Assembly (NCBI RefSeq): GCF_030272615.1
Contig: NC_081406.1
Location: forward strand, 479,914,900-479,978,899
Origin: Cryptomeria japonica
Lineage: Eukaryota > Streptophyta > Pinopsida > Cupressales > Cupressaceae
Reading direction: 5' to 3'
DNA: 64,000 nucleotides
The position numbers were made by a program, and so were the translations under genes. This document shows positions 31,728 to 43,430 of the stretch, piece by piece. The notes under the pieces were generated by a model that made no database searches, had not been told where the DNA came from, and was given only the letters and a program-made list of their open reading frames with translations. Position 1 is the first letter of the stretch. Each line of letters opens with the position of its first letter.

Positions 31728-31739
31728 TTGGGGGGATGA
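31728..31739 (+). promoter_or_regulatory. G5 polypurine tract
   Basis: TTGGGGGGATGA directly before the 3' LTR start at 31,740. Confidence 0.7.
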
Positions 31740-32045
31740 TGTTGTCGGGAATAATCATTATATTATGTTTATTTTGTCATTGGTAATAATGAGTTACGAC
31801 AGTCAGTTAGTTAGTCATCCTGAAGGGCAATTGGACGCGACGGTTGGTCGCACCCCTTCGGGTATTATATATTGCATATTGTTCCTTCTTAGTATCATCA
31901 TGATGGTCGTGTCTGATGTAATGTTGTAAGCACTAGATGTACATGGACTATTGAATTAATAAAAAGACTAGTTATTTAATATATTTCCATTATGTTTTGT
32001 GCATTTACTTTCTGCATTTAATCGTTTACCCGTATGTGGCAAACA
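31740..32045 (+). repeat. G5 3' LTR
   Basis: 306-bp partner of 26,839-27,144, followed by the target duplication CTCAA (32,046-32,050). Confidence 0.95.
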
Positions 32046-32050
32046 CTCAA

Positions 32051-33000
32051 TAGTTTCTTGGCCAGTGTTGGGCCACTAACATGGGCACCACAAATTCCAT
32101 CATGAACTTCTTTAATTTCCATTTGCGCCTCTTCAGAATTGAGACATCTAAGAAGAGTAGTATCGAAGTTGCTTCTGTACAAAGTGTCTACAATGATTGT
32201 GCATATAGAAGCCTGTCATATTAGAGTCTTTCTTTGATTTGAGGAAAGGTCAAGGGGCATGTACTGGTTGTGTAGATATGTGTACACTTCTTGATACCAT
32301 GGGGATTTAGGTCCCACTATAACACAAACATGTTCAGAAACAAGAATTTCATAGGATGGTACCATCAACTACTCTACTATGAACTCAAACCGAGTTCCAT
32401 TATTGGGCATATCAAGGAGAGATCCCACAATGGCCATTGTGTCAGCTGCTCTGTTATGTATTCTAGGAATCTACTCAAAAGTCACATTTGAGAAATGTTG
32501 TTTTAGTTCCTCTACTAACTACTTATATGGTGCTATCTTTTCATCTTTGGTGTAATAATCACCGTTAACTTTATTGGCAATGAGTTGGGAATCTCCATAG
32601 ACTTATAATTTATTATCTTCCATTGTATGGCAGTTTGAAGTCCTGTGACTAGTGCTTCATATTCAACTATATTACTGGTACATGGGAAGCTAATTCTGAA
32701 TGACTTTGGAATGGAGTCACCTTGGGAGGTGATAAAGAAAATTCTCGATCCTATTCCATGATTTGTTTATGATCCATCAAAGTACAGTTTCCAACTTGTG
32801 GATGTTGTGAGTGTAAACACACACTTATCAAGAAAGTCTATCAATATTGGATGGTTGTCTTGTATAAGCACTTTTCCAATTGATCGGCTATAATCTGACC
32901 TTTTATTGCTTTTTTGTCAATATACTCTATGTCAAATTCACTCAGAATCATTGACCCACTTGGCCAATATTCCTGTTAATGTTGCTCTATTTAACAGGTA
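32051..33000 (-). pseudogene. G3 second RNase H and integrase N-terminus (broken)
   Basis: Element sense: a linker with FDIEYIDKKAIKGQIIADQL; a second RNase H with VYGDSQLIANKVNGDY (about 32,606-32,560) and PRIHNRAADTMA (about 32,470-32,435); then the start of integrase with EEAQMEIKEVHDGICGAHVS, the HH half of the zinc finger. It breaks off at the G5 insertion. An extra archaeal-type RNase H after the first one is known from Tat-lineage Gypsy elements. Stops are scattered. Confidence 0.7.
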
Positions 33001-34170
33001 ATTGAGAGGATCAAAATGTGCAATCTATTGGACCTTATGACTCAGCATATAGTGTCCAAGCTTTTGGGATGTCAATATCACTACTAAACATGCTCGTTCA
33101 ATCAGGGTATAGTTAAGTTCATGTCCTATGAGTGTTCTACTGATGTAGTAGATAGCTCCCTCTTTTCCTTGCTCATCATGTTGTGCCAATAGAGCTCCCA
33201 AAGAAGAGTTTTTTGTTGATATGTACAATAGCAGAGGTTTTTCCATGTACTGGTGTTGACAAAAGATAATCTTTTAATGCTTGAAATGCCTCCTGGCATT
33301 GTTCTATCCATTTGAAAGTAACACCTTTCTTGAGAAGGTATTGAAAGGGTTGGCACTTCTCTGCCAATTGTGCAATGAAGCAACCTTATGGACTATAGTC
33401 TCCCTTGCAAACTTCTCAATTGCTTGAGTGTAGTGGGTGCTAGAATTTCCAAGATTACTTTTACCTTTGTGGGATCTATCTCAATGCCTCTGTTAGATAC
33501 AATAGATCCCAAGAGTTTACTATATGTTACTCTGAACACACACTTTTTTGGGTTGAGTCGAACATTGCACTTCTCAAGTCTGTCAAAGATTTTAGCTAAA
33601 ACATCAAGATGGTCATCCCTAGTTTTTTATTTAGCCAACAAGTCATCTACATAATCTTCCATGATGTTTTGTATCATGTCATGGAATAGGGTGGTCATTT
33701 CTCTTTGATAAGTGGCATCGACATCCTTGAGACCGAACGACATCACATTCCAGCAATATGCTCCCCAAGGACAAGTAAAAGCTATTTTATGTTGGTCCTC
33801 TGGCGTAATCTTAATTTGATTATAACTAGAGAAATCATCCATGAGTGATAACATTTCATTTCTTGTTGTCAAATCCACAATCATATCTATATTAAGAAGT
33901 GGAAAATTGTCCTTGTGACAAGATTTATTTAGGTCCCTGAAGTCAGTATAGATTTGTATGCCCCCAGTGGGTTTAGTCACTGGTACTAAGTTTGAAATCC
34001 ATTTTGCATAGCCTATGGGTCTAATGAAACCCACATCTAACAATTTATGCAGCTCCACTTTGACTAATAGGGATATTTGAGGGTGCATCTTCCTGAGTTT
34101 CTACTTGTAAGGTTTCACTCTCGGTAACAATGGTAGATAATGTAAGATCAATTTTGGATCGAACCTTGGC
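33001..34170 (-). pseudogene. G3 reverse transcriptase and RNase H (broken)
   Basis: The open part 34,088-33,627 holds the RT palm: FIRPIGYAKWISNLVPVTK, TDFRDLNKSCHKDNFPL and EDYVDDLLAK, with the catalytic YVDD intact. After a stop it continues with LNPKKCVF and the thumb/connection. The first RNase H-type segment at 33,246-33,025 reads SSLGALLAQHDE...YYISRTL..HELNYT. Typical Ty3/Gypsy pol, disabled by stops and shifts between 33,620 and 33,380. Confidence 0.88.
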
Positions 34171-34797
34171 ATGTCAGCATACAATCATCATGTTTATCAG
34201 TCATTACATGAAGAATTGAATAAACTTTTCCTTTTCAATGGGGTTTAAAGATTTAGCTAGATGTATTTTATGTACATTCTCAGCATTTCCAATGTTGATT
34301 TCTTCAGTTTCTTCTACTAGCAATGTCGATTTCTCTTGATCTATAGGAAGATTATCCAATTTATTTCTAGTGTCATTTCCAATTTCATCCACATCTTCTG
34401 GATTAGTAGAGGAGCTTGCTTCTCCAAAGTAGGCGGTTATGTCCAGATCTATGGCGAAACCTTTATGATCATCATAGGGAAATCCATCCGTAGTACCTAA
34501 AAATTCATTTATAGCCTCATCATTTTGGAACTAATTAGAATGTGTTTTTTCCTCTCACCCCCAATCTATCAGGTGAGAATGCACAAGACAAAGGTCTTTG
34601 TCTTCATTAGGAGGAGATGTTGCTGATATCATACATATTTTGTCATCCAAAACATACTTGACTGACTTTGGATCAACTTGTATGTCCTCGTATTCGATGT
34701 CATCATCTACAGGTGATTGATTGTCATAGGCTCTAAATGTTGAATATGTGTTACAACTTTGGATAGATAAGAATGTATAGTCATGAGAATTGGTTAT
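34171..34797 (-). pseudogene. G3 protease-RT spacer
   Basis: A frame at 34,392-34,204 has EEINIGNAENVHKIHLAKSL followed by EKFIQFF. It corresponds to the spacer before RT in Tat-type polyproteins (NIG...LS..E...). The rest to the G2 insertion is low-complexity acidic coding remnant. Confidence 0.6.
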
Positions 34798-34802
34798 ACT
34801 CT

Positions 34803-36027
34803 TGTAGTGTCATAAAATTGTGACCCTATAATTTTCAACTGCATTTGGGTCTTCGTATTGGCGGACAAATCCCTAAGCTTGACTGGAGACCCGAGACATG
34901 CTCATACCATCATAAACTTGCATTTTCTTGTACCCCGCACTACCTGCTCTCACTGCCTATCCTAAATTAGGGAAGGACAGGGGCGTGGCACCCTTTTCCT
35001 CCTAGGATAGGGGCATGGCACCCTTGTCCCTATCCTATTTTAGGCCCCCCTTCGTCCTATCTTGCATTGGGCTTGTCAATTACAAGCGGGAAAAGGTTTT
35101 CCTATGTCGGCCTAAGATGGAAAATCAGTTAAAAACCCTAATTGGCAAGTATATAAGGAGTGTTTTCCCCTCCTATTTGTAGGAGTTCAATAAGTTTGAT
35201 AAGTGAAATTAAGTTCAATCAAGCAAAATCAAGTGCAAGTGTTCAAGCATCCATTGAGAATTTCAAGTCTCCTTTCAAGGCTAGGTGTTGCATTCAATTC
35301 AAGGATTCAACCATCGAAGAGGAGATCCCTATCAAAATTCAAGACATTCAATTCCACATATCCTTTCAAACAACTCTATCTACATTTCAATTACATCCTC
35401 TCTCGAGGTTAATTCTACTTCAAACATTTCCTTTCACTTACCTGCAAGTATTTTTCATCATTTGGTTAATTTCAAAAGGGGGTTTGACCTGAAGGAAAAC
35501 CCCCAATCCCAACAATATTTCCTCTCTTTTCTATGTGTAGGTTGCAGGTGCACAGTTGTAATTACAGGTTTGGGCTTCATATTCAGAGACAAAAAAAACC
35601 CTTTTCGGTGTGCAGATTTTTCGAAGGACCAAGTACACTTTCAACCCAGTCCTTACAACTTTTGCTTAAATTTACAAGGGAGCTTCGTCTCGATATTTTA
35701 CTGCTAATTCCAGGTGCACAACTTCATCCCGCATCTCTATCTCAAGTTATAATCATTTCTTTGTCATCTTCATGCTTAGCTTCAATTCATTTAATTCAAC
35801 TTGTCTATTTTAAAAGAGGGTTACTTTACTTTCCAAATTATTGTCAATTCATTTAGCATTCAAACTCTTCCCATTTGAGATTGGATCTAGTGAATTCAAC
35901 CTCCCTCTTTTAAATGTAATGTGCATGAGAAATTGAAGGGAATCCTTTGTGAACCTTTCATCCCTCACTTGAGGGGAGTAAAGCTTACCACTTGATCTCC
36001 CCTCAACACCTTTTTCTCCACATTACA
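34803..36027 (+). mobile_element. G2, solo LTR of the G1 family
   Basis: 1,225 bp from TGTAGTGTCATAAAATTG to CACATTACA, flanked by a perfect 5-bp duplication ACTCT (34,798-34,802 and 36,028-36,032). G3 pol resumes on both sides, so this is an LTR left after recombination between the two LTRs of an inserted element. It is the most complete copy of the family seen here. A variable GC-rich stretch with inverted repeats lies at 34,960-35,045. The plus-strand frames at 35,160-35,856 are fortuitous. Confidence 0.9.
35150..35157 (+). promoter_or_regulatory. TATA box in solo LTR G2
   Basis: TATATAAG upstream of TTTTCCCCTCCTATTTG, at the same place as TATATAAAG in the sister LTR (12,806-12,814). Confidence 0.5.
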
Positions 36028-36032
36028 ACTCT

Positions 36033-36700
36033 CAATATATGTCTCTCTGTCTGATCCATCTTCATCAATTTCCTCAATTTGAGGGAGAGGCATTTCAGCA
36101 GTGTTGATGATGAATAGGAGAGTTTTATGACTTGTATACCCTTCTTTTGTAATAGAGGCCTCATTTAGGGCTTGAATGAGAGATAGGGGTAATATAGAAT
36201 TACCATCTCTAGCTAGTGCTATTATTGTTTCCCTTGATACACTGGTTGATACTGATGATGTAGAAGCATTATTTGATTCATCTGTCGATGCAGTTCCTAT
36301 TTTCATTGCTATATTGACATGAGGTGCTGGTGCAATTCTTGTTTCTTCCATTGAATTTGCATGTGATGCTGGTGTGAAGGCCATCATTGATGTGTTGTTC
36401 TGACTTGGTGACCCGAGATCTTCACCTTCATTTGTGAGTTGTGCTTTTGCTGGTAAATTTTGAATAATCAGAGTAGTTGGTCTAGAAGTCCTTCTTCTTG
36501 TCAAACCTGTATATCGCAAGCCCCAATTCTTTGGGTTTTTTTTATGGTAATATAGGTTCAATAATGCCTTGAGCATGTGCTCCCAATCCTGTTGTGCCAT
36601 CATAACCATGCCTTTGTAGCATTTTGAATCCATTACCATATTGATCTAAAAGGAGTTTGGCATTTGGATGTTCATCTTCTTCTTTATAGAGCCATTTGTT
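36033..36700 (-). pseudogene. G3 G-patch-like and linker region (broken)
   Basis: Element-sense frame near 36,640-36,520 reads GYDGTTGLGAHAQGIIEPI, then KKPKELGL after a stop. This fits the glycine-rich G-patch-like motif found after protease in some plant Gypsy polyproteins. A Ser/Thr/Asn-rich linker follows. The open frame 36,639-35,965 is a shifted reading that runs on into the G2 LTR. Confidence 0.5.
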
Positions 36701-37682
36701 GACATCTTCCTCTAAGGATTCTTCACTTAGCTCTCCCTATCTTATGAAGGAACAATTATCTAAAAATTGGACTATTTATTTCCATTTATTTTTACTTGTG
36801 GGGTTTGGTAAGTCTCTCACAAAGGATCTAGGAGACAATTGGCCTACTGATACTATTCCAGAACATGAATATTTGCCACATCCTTCATCCTTGATTTGGA
36901 GAGGTGGTGTTGTAGGTGTGCGAGATGATGGTGCTAGTGTATTTGAAATATTCAAGGATTCCATTTGCATGGTGATTGGAGTCACTTGATTGTTTGGGAC
37001 TTGATTCTTTGTGCTTGCTCTGAGGTAGTTACAATGTTGAAAGGGGTTCAGATCACCCTGTATTGTGATCTCAATGCTATTATAAGGGAACTTAACACAT
37101 TGGTAGAAAGTGGAAGGTTCTACCTGCATGGCATGTATCCATGAGAACCCTAGTAGCATATCATATTCCAATTCTTGGTCTAGAAGTTGAAAGATGATAT
37201 CGATGGTGACAGGTCCTACTTATACAAATAAGGTCACCACACCCTTGGATGGGTGTTCTTCATTATCATCAGCTTTAATATTTATTTGCTTAGTGATATC
37301 AATATGATAATGTGAGTAACCCAATGCTTTGATCAGGTTAAGAGTGCATATGTTGAGTCCATCTCCACCATCTATTAAGACTCTTCTGATTTTTCTTCTA
37401 TGAACAAGTACTTCTAGGTGAAGAGGATCATTATGCATAGTTTTGTATGTTGGTATATCTTGCTCTCGAAATGCTACCTCGGAGGTAGCTAGATTTCCAA
37501 CCATGAATTGAAGGGTCTTTTTGTCTATGTCACGGGCGACAATAGATTGTTAGAGAGCCTTATCTAGGACTTCCTTGTGAGCCAGGGAGATACAAAGCAA
37601 CTCAAGCAATAAAATTTGTGCTAGGGTATTTCTTAGTTGATCCACTACACTATAGTTACTAGTTGGTCGAGGTGGATTAGAT
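36701..37682 (-). pseudogene. G3 protease (broken)
   Basis: The frame 37,504-37,220 contains RRVLIDGGDGLNICTLNLI, the aspartic protease site with DGG in place of D-S/T-G, preceded by the HNDPLHLEVLVHR strand. A second open part (37,171-36,776) includes YDMLLGFSWIH, the C-terminal LLG.SW motif of the protease fold. The left end is cut by E3. Confidence 0.75.
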
Positions 37683-37687
37683 GGTAC

Positions 37688-38608
37688 TGTTGGAATCCAA
37701 GAACACTAAGAGGGGGGGGGGGATGAATCAGTGTTCTACTCGAATGATCAAATTTAACCTAATCAAAACATGCATTCACCAACCGGTATACCGATACATA
37801 TAAGATTAAAAAAAGTAAAGCAATCAATAAGCCAATCACACAAATGAATACCATAACACAGAGAATTATACATGGAAAACCTCAAAGAGGAAAAACCACA
37901 GTGGGATTTGTGACCCACAATATCAATCCACTGGCCATATGAAAAGATATTATAAAATATAGGGGCTTGCACATGTATTAAGGCTTACAACCTAGAGCAC
38001 ACTGCTCAATCATAAAAGGAGCCTCACTGACTACATACAATTCCAAAATACAATCCGGAGAAATGAGTGAATTGCAAAGATATCATCTCCTATGCTTGAA
38101 TATAGTTCTGATTAAGCTCTGTTTGTTCCAGTCTTAAACCCTAAACCCTTACCAGAATACCCTCTTACATACATGATCTCTCTCATATATCTTACATATC
38201 CTTACATTCCAATATAATACATATCACAAAATGATCTAATCAACTGACCTATATACCCTTACAATCCATTATGCCTTATGTCAGCTTACAAAGATAATTA
38301 TAAAATGAATATACATGTCGGCTCAATAACAAATATACATAGATATTAAAATGAATTGCCAGTGTCGGATCTCCCAAAATGATGTCGGCCTCCAATACCA
38401 ATAACCTGATGAAGTCATGTCGGCCTACAATGCCGATACCCAAAGAGTTCCTTCCAACCAGTGAAGATACTTGTCGGTGTTGGTGTCAGAGCTGGTGAAG
38501 TGTCTGTCGGTAATCAACCAAACCAAAATGTGAAAGTCGGAACATGTTACCAAGTTGCCATCAATGACAACATATTGAAACCAATAAAATGAGTGTCAAT
38601 TGCCAACA
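37688..38608 (-). repeat. E3 3' LTR
   Basis: 921 bp, plus-strand start TGTTGGAATCCAAGAACAC, end TTGCCAACA. G run at about 37,711-37,722. Close match to 43,431-44,355 and to the E4 LTR. Confidence 0.9.
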
Positions 38609-38803
38609 ATCTCCCCCTTTGGCATTGATGGCAACACTCATGTGAAAAATGATAATGGTGTCCATCTACCGATTTCATCTTGAGACTGCTCCCCCTGAGC
38701 TGAATATCCATCTGTGATCATGATCAATACAAAAATACTCCATATCTCTCGATGCCAAGAATATATTTTTCACCTATACTCCCCCTTTGACATCAATGCC
38801 AAA
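38609..38803 (-). promoter_or_regulatory. E3 polypurine tract and two further polypurine blocks
   Basis: The element strand has GCCAAAGGGGGAGAT immediately before the 3' LTR, again in the context CATTGATGGCAA on the plus strand. Further blocks lie at 38,688-38,702 (reverse of GCTCCCCCTGAGC) and 38,778-38,803 (reverse of CTCCCCCTTTGACATCAATG). Confidence 0.7.
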
Positions 38804-38860
38804 CATAACAAAAATCAGGATGAAGAATGAAAGATTGTACAAATAATATCCCATAATATC

Positions 38861-41800
38861 TTACCGGAGCTGAATATATTTGAAAATATTCAAATAGGCT
38901 TTCTCCAAAAGCTCTAGATAGGTATCCCAACCTGATTTGAGTGTGTCATAAATAGATACAAGTTCTTTAAGCATATGGACATATGACTCCTTATCCTTAA
39001 GTTTTGTCAGTGTGGGCTTACCAACCATATCAATACACTTCGTGATAGACTGATCAATAACCCCTTTGTCCATAGATCCTTCCTTCATCATTTTATGTGC
39101 AACCATCATCATGAGCTCAGTAGAACTCATCTTGGTAATTCTTTTTTGTTCAACCTATGAGTTGTCAATTGACAACAATGATGGGCTCACTACCGGTTCC
39201 TTGTCGGATTCCCCTTTCTTCTCCTCTGATGGTTTAACTTTTATAGCTTCCTCACTTGCACCAGTGGCTTCGTCACTTGGTGCAATATCAGTTACTATCG
39301 GTTCCTCCTTATGAACTGTGACCTCCACTTGTACATTCTGATTTGAAGGACTATTGTCCTCAACATTAGTAACCTGTACATTTGCAACCTTTACACTCTC
39401 TGATTTTGCTGGTATCTCAACACTTGCATGTTCATTAGTTTCTACCAGGGGCTCTATATCCAATATCTTAATTATTTTCAAGATTGAGGGTGAAGTACCC
39501 ACAATTCCTTTACCTTTCCCTTCAACTGGGATATCTGTAGTATCTATCTTAGGTTCTGGTGATGTGTAAAAAGTAGGGTTTGTAGCCAAGAACTGAACCC
39601 ATGCCTTGTGTGTCTCAGTGACTATCTCATTGACCCTACCTAACATAAGACTAACTACTTTGTGCTTGCTGTGAAAGATTTTCCTATATGCGACCTCAAG
39701 AGTCCCATCCAACTCCTCTGGATTAATGGATGCACAAGTATTTAACAACTATTGAATCTTTATATGCTCGTCCTCTTCTATTGATGATTATCTTCTACCA
39801 TCTAAAATGTCATGTAACTGTGTCGGTATTTGGTTTTCAATTTCTAACAAGGCTTTCTTATATATATCCAAATACAAAAAGACTACTTCCTCAACTTCTC
39901 TTTGTTTATCATCATCCAAATGCTCATAATAAAATTTTATATTCTTCAACATACCATCTTTAGTGATTTCATCAACCAATTCTACACAAGTCTTGGGTGG
40001 AATAGTAGTTACATTACTAGTGACAAGTGCCAGATCAATGTCATCCATCTTCCTTCTTCTTCCAGTACCAGATGGAGCTAAAGGTGTTTCCTTTGGAGCT
40101 CGCTTTTGTGTCAGTACCCTGATTGTAACTTTCCTAACCAGTTGCTTCCTAGATTCCTCCTTAGTCTCTTCTCCTTTCTTGCTCAATACCCTCTTGAATG
40201 CTAAGGGTGTGTCATCATCAGATCCAAAGTCTGCTGCAATTGGCTCAATGAATATTTCATGCTCTTTCCTCTTCCTCCCTATTTCTGCAACAACATCAAT
40301 TAATGCTTTAATTTCATGTGAAACCTTTTCAACAAATTTACTTGCCTTGCCTCGCTGCTTCTCCCTCTTCTTCTGGTTGAACTCAATTTCAACCTGTTGC
40401 TTTTTCTGCTTAGCAGTACTAAAAGATTTTTCTGCCTCATCGGTAGGTGCATCAATTTACAACTATGCATAAGCATCAAGAATCTATGCATCAACTTCAT
40501 AACCCATCTCTTTAATCCATATCTTCTGGGGCTTGACAACTTCCATCAAAGTTTCATCTTTCTTAACCATGAAGCATATCTTGGTTGAGTATTTCTCAAC
40601 AATTTTCTTTGGAACCCTCTCCCTAGATTTCATAGCCTTTTGGAATGCCTTAAAGTAACCACATACTTTTTCATCTCGTTGACTACCCAAACTTGTAATA
40701 GATTGTTTCAGTTGCCTCCCTACTGGGATATCAAATGCCCATTGTCTCTTCCCAAAACTGAGAGTTTCATTGATGAAAAATAACATCAAACAGAGAATTA
40801 GATTTCCATACTAGAATGTTCCCTTCTTGTCTCCTTTGATCTTCCCTAGGTTAATTAACAATTCATCCAACATCCATCCACAAAGATCTAACTTCTCATT
40901 TTCCCTCATCATTTTATGAGCTACATAAATGTAGGAGATAGAAATAGAATTCAGATGGTTTGATTGAGTTACCTTGTAACCAATAATCATGCTTCTGAAT
41001 CTGATATCTTTATCGGTGATATAGCTAACCCTCATTGATCGCTTGTCGGATGTTGCGCCGGTGGTTTTGTTGACCTAATCATTAGAAAACTTCTTCTCTA
41101 GACATTGTCCAACATGCTGAAAACCGGTGATTGCCCTAATGGCCTCCTTCGAGATCTTATATGGTATGTCCAACCAAATGAATTCTCCATGCACTCTGCT
41201 TAAAATGTATCTGACAATCTCATCCTCAAATGAGAATATCCAAAATGTCGATAAACCCTGGATCCTCAATGTGCTTGTACTCAGGCTTAATCTTTCCAGA
41301 ATCTCCCATTAACTCGCTCATATACGTGCTCTTAATATCAGTGGTTCCCAAATCCTCAATATGACACTGAATGTAAGATCTAACATCTTCAACATATACA
41401 ACTCCTTTTGGGACACGTGAAAAAGTGCCAACCGAATCATCCAAGGTGGCAATATGTGGGCATCGTTTGAAAGTTAGCCTAGGATGGTCCTTGACCTCAA
41501 CAACAGTAGGATTTGCAATAAAAGTAGGTGCAAAGGATGATTCTGCTTCCATGATGAAAGATAAATACTTGTGAATAGTTTCCGGTGAAAACCCAAAGAA
41601 CTCTTCCAATCGCTGATGAAATCGCTCAAGAAGATATGGCCTCCTTCGAGATCTTATATGGTATGTCCAACCAAATGAATTCTCCATGCACTCTGCTTAA
41701 AATGTATCTGACAATCTCATCCTCAAATGAGAATATCCAAAATGTCGATAAACCCTGGATCCTCAATGTGCTTGTACTCAGGCTTAATCTTTCCAGAATC

Positions 41801-42049
41801 TCCCATTAACTCGCTCATATACGTGCTCTTAATATCAGTGGTTCCCAAATCCTCAATATGACACTGAATGTAAGATCTAACATCTTCAACATATACAACT
41901 CCTTTTGGGACACGTGAAAAAGTGCCAACCGAATCATCCAAGGTGGCAATATGTGGGCATCGTTTGAAAGTTAGCCTAGGATGGTCCTTGACCTCAACAA
42001 CAGTAGGATTTGCAATAAAAGTAGGTGCAAAGGATGATTCTGCTTCCAT
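38861..42049 (-). pseudogene. E3 ORF2, long unrecognised protein (broken)
   Basis: Start at the ATG at 42,049 (MEAESSFAPTFIANPTVVEV); stop at 38,861. About 900 codons once the duplication is discounted. Order: N-terminal block with YVEDVRSYIQCHIEDLG; a frameshift after DILDIL; FEDEIVRYILSRVHGEFIWL; GWMLDELLINLGKIKGDKKG; WAFDIPVGRQLKQSI; the KKDETLMEVV segment; a basic region (KKREKQRGKASKF); then the LMLGRV.EI..ETHKAW motif, a low-complexity V/T/E-rich part, and a C-terminal MSSTELMMMVAHKMMKEGS helix. Several stops. No catalytic motif recognised. The ORF1-ORF2 spacing and the block order match E1 and E4. Confidence 0.72.
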
Positions 42050-42133
42050 GATGAAAGATAAATACTTGTGAATAGTTTCCGGTGAAAACCCAAAGAACTC
42101 TTCCAATCGCTGATGAAATCGCTCAAGAAGATA
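41140..42133. repeat. Perfect 497-bp tandem duplication in E3
   Basis: Copy A 41,140-41,636 and copy B 41,637-42,133. By eye they are identical throughout, from TGGCCTCCTTCGAGATC to CGCTCAAGAAGATA. Both include the ORF2 start and the same frameshift. Confidence 0.92.
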
Positions 42134-42387
42134 TCGATCACACTGATTTGCCTTAGACTCGCTCTGAATGCAAAGTGATCAGAAATGAAGTGAATTCAAC
42201 CTTTTAACCTCTAAGAAAAACCCTAATTCGTTAATGCAATGAATGACTTCCAATGAAAGATACCGGATCTTGATCAAACATCTCCATGCCTGATAATCAT
42301 TTCCAATGTCTAGAACATCTTCCAAAACCTCTTCCTGGGGCATAAGTAGTATTGTCATAAATTTTTCCTACCCCTAAGGCATTTGCC

Positions 42388-43362
42388 TTAGTTACCGACT
42401 GAGCTTCCTACCGGTGCAGGAGCAACCTCCTCTTCCAGTTGAGTAACCAGAGCATTTCCATCTATTGATTGTTCATCTGACTTCCTGACCCATCTTTTGG
42501 TATGATCTTGTCGGATTTCATTGACATTCTCTTTTACTTTATCATTTGATCCATCATAGTTAACCGGTGGATTTTTGCTTCTACAAAACTTAGCTATGTG
42601 TCCAACCTCATTGCATGCATAACATGTAACATTGTTCTTTTGAATTGATTTGCTAAAACCAGTATAATTGCTTGACCTGCACTGATTAGCCATACGTCCA
42701 AATTTTCCACATGCATAACATTTAACATTCATTCTGCAATCTTTTGTCTTATGGCCATACATATTGCATTTAGAACATTGACCGAGAGTAGAATTATAGT
42801 TCTGATTTGCTCTATTTCTACATTGCTTATCCATTTGACCAAATTTATTACAAACAAAACATCTACCATTAAATTTATAAGCATTAAGCTACCTTACTGG
42901 TGCCTTCTAGTTTTGATCTTCATTTGCAGTAGCAGAGCTCTGACCTTGTTCAAATCCAAGTCCACCGAAATCTCCATTATGTCTTTGTCTTTTCAATAAT
43001 TCATCAAGTTGTGTTGAACTAACCTTGAATTTGTCTTTGTACTCACTTGCAATAGTCAGATCATCTCTAAGAATTATCATTTGTCTCTCAAGTTCTTCCT
43101 CATTACTCTGGGATTGCATTAAATCAATTCTCAACATCTCATTCTCATGAACCAACCAAGTGCATTCTTCAAATTTGTATTTCAGAGATATAGCAAGATT
43201 TTCTTCCTTCTTCCTAGCTTGAACAGATGACAGCCCCTCTTGTAGGATAATAATGAATTCCTAAGCAGAATTCAATTCATCTTGTAACTTCAAGTTCTTC
43301 ATCCTTTCAGCATCATAATCTTCAAGTGCTACCTCAAGTTGCTTCTCCAAACTCATATCCAT
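42388..43362 (-). pseudogene. E3 ORF1, coiled coil with four zinc knuckles (broken)
   Basis: Start at the ATG at 43,362 (MDMSLEKQLEVALEDYDAER). Coiled coil to about residue 150, then knuckles CFVCNKFGQMDKQC (His is Gln), CSKCNMYGHKTKDC, CYACGKFGRMANQC (His is Arg) and CYACNEVGHIAKFC. The tail reads RWVRKS and ends at a stop at 42,388. In-frame stops lie near 43,260, 42,907 and 42,890. Compared with E4, about 150 bp of the coiled-coil region is deleted at a short AGGAAG-type microhomology. Putative RNA-binding gag analogue. Confidence 0.78.
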
Positions 43363-43417
43363 GGATTACGGATTCAAGATCTTCCTCAAGCTATTAAACT
43401 TCCTCCGAGGCACAAGA

Positions 43418-43429
43418 CTCTAATATCAA
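43418..43429 (-). promoter_or_regulatory. E3 primer-binding site (decayed)
   Basis: The minus strand reads TGATATTAGAG where intact relatives have TGGTATCAGAG; both changes are G-to-A or C-to-T. Confidence 0.75.
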
Positions 43430-43430
43430 T

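Larger units (their letters stand above)
26839..32045 (+). mobile_element. G5, internally deleted Ty3/Gypsy element
   Basis: Complete 5,207-bp plus-strand element: LTRs 26,839-27,144 and 31,740-32,045 (306 bp each), TG...CA ends and perfect TSD CTCAA at 26,834-26,838 and 32,046-32,050. PBS and PPT are in place. It encodes gag and protease, then jumps to the extreme end of integrase, so RT, RNase H and most of integrase are deleted. Two minisatellites and a coiled-coil-like region follow. It interrupts the zinc finger of the G3 integrase. GC content is visibly higher than in its surroundings. Confidence 0.88.
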
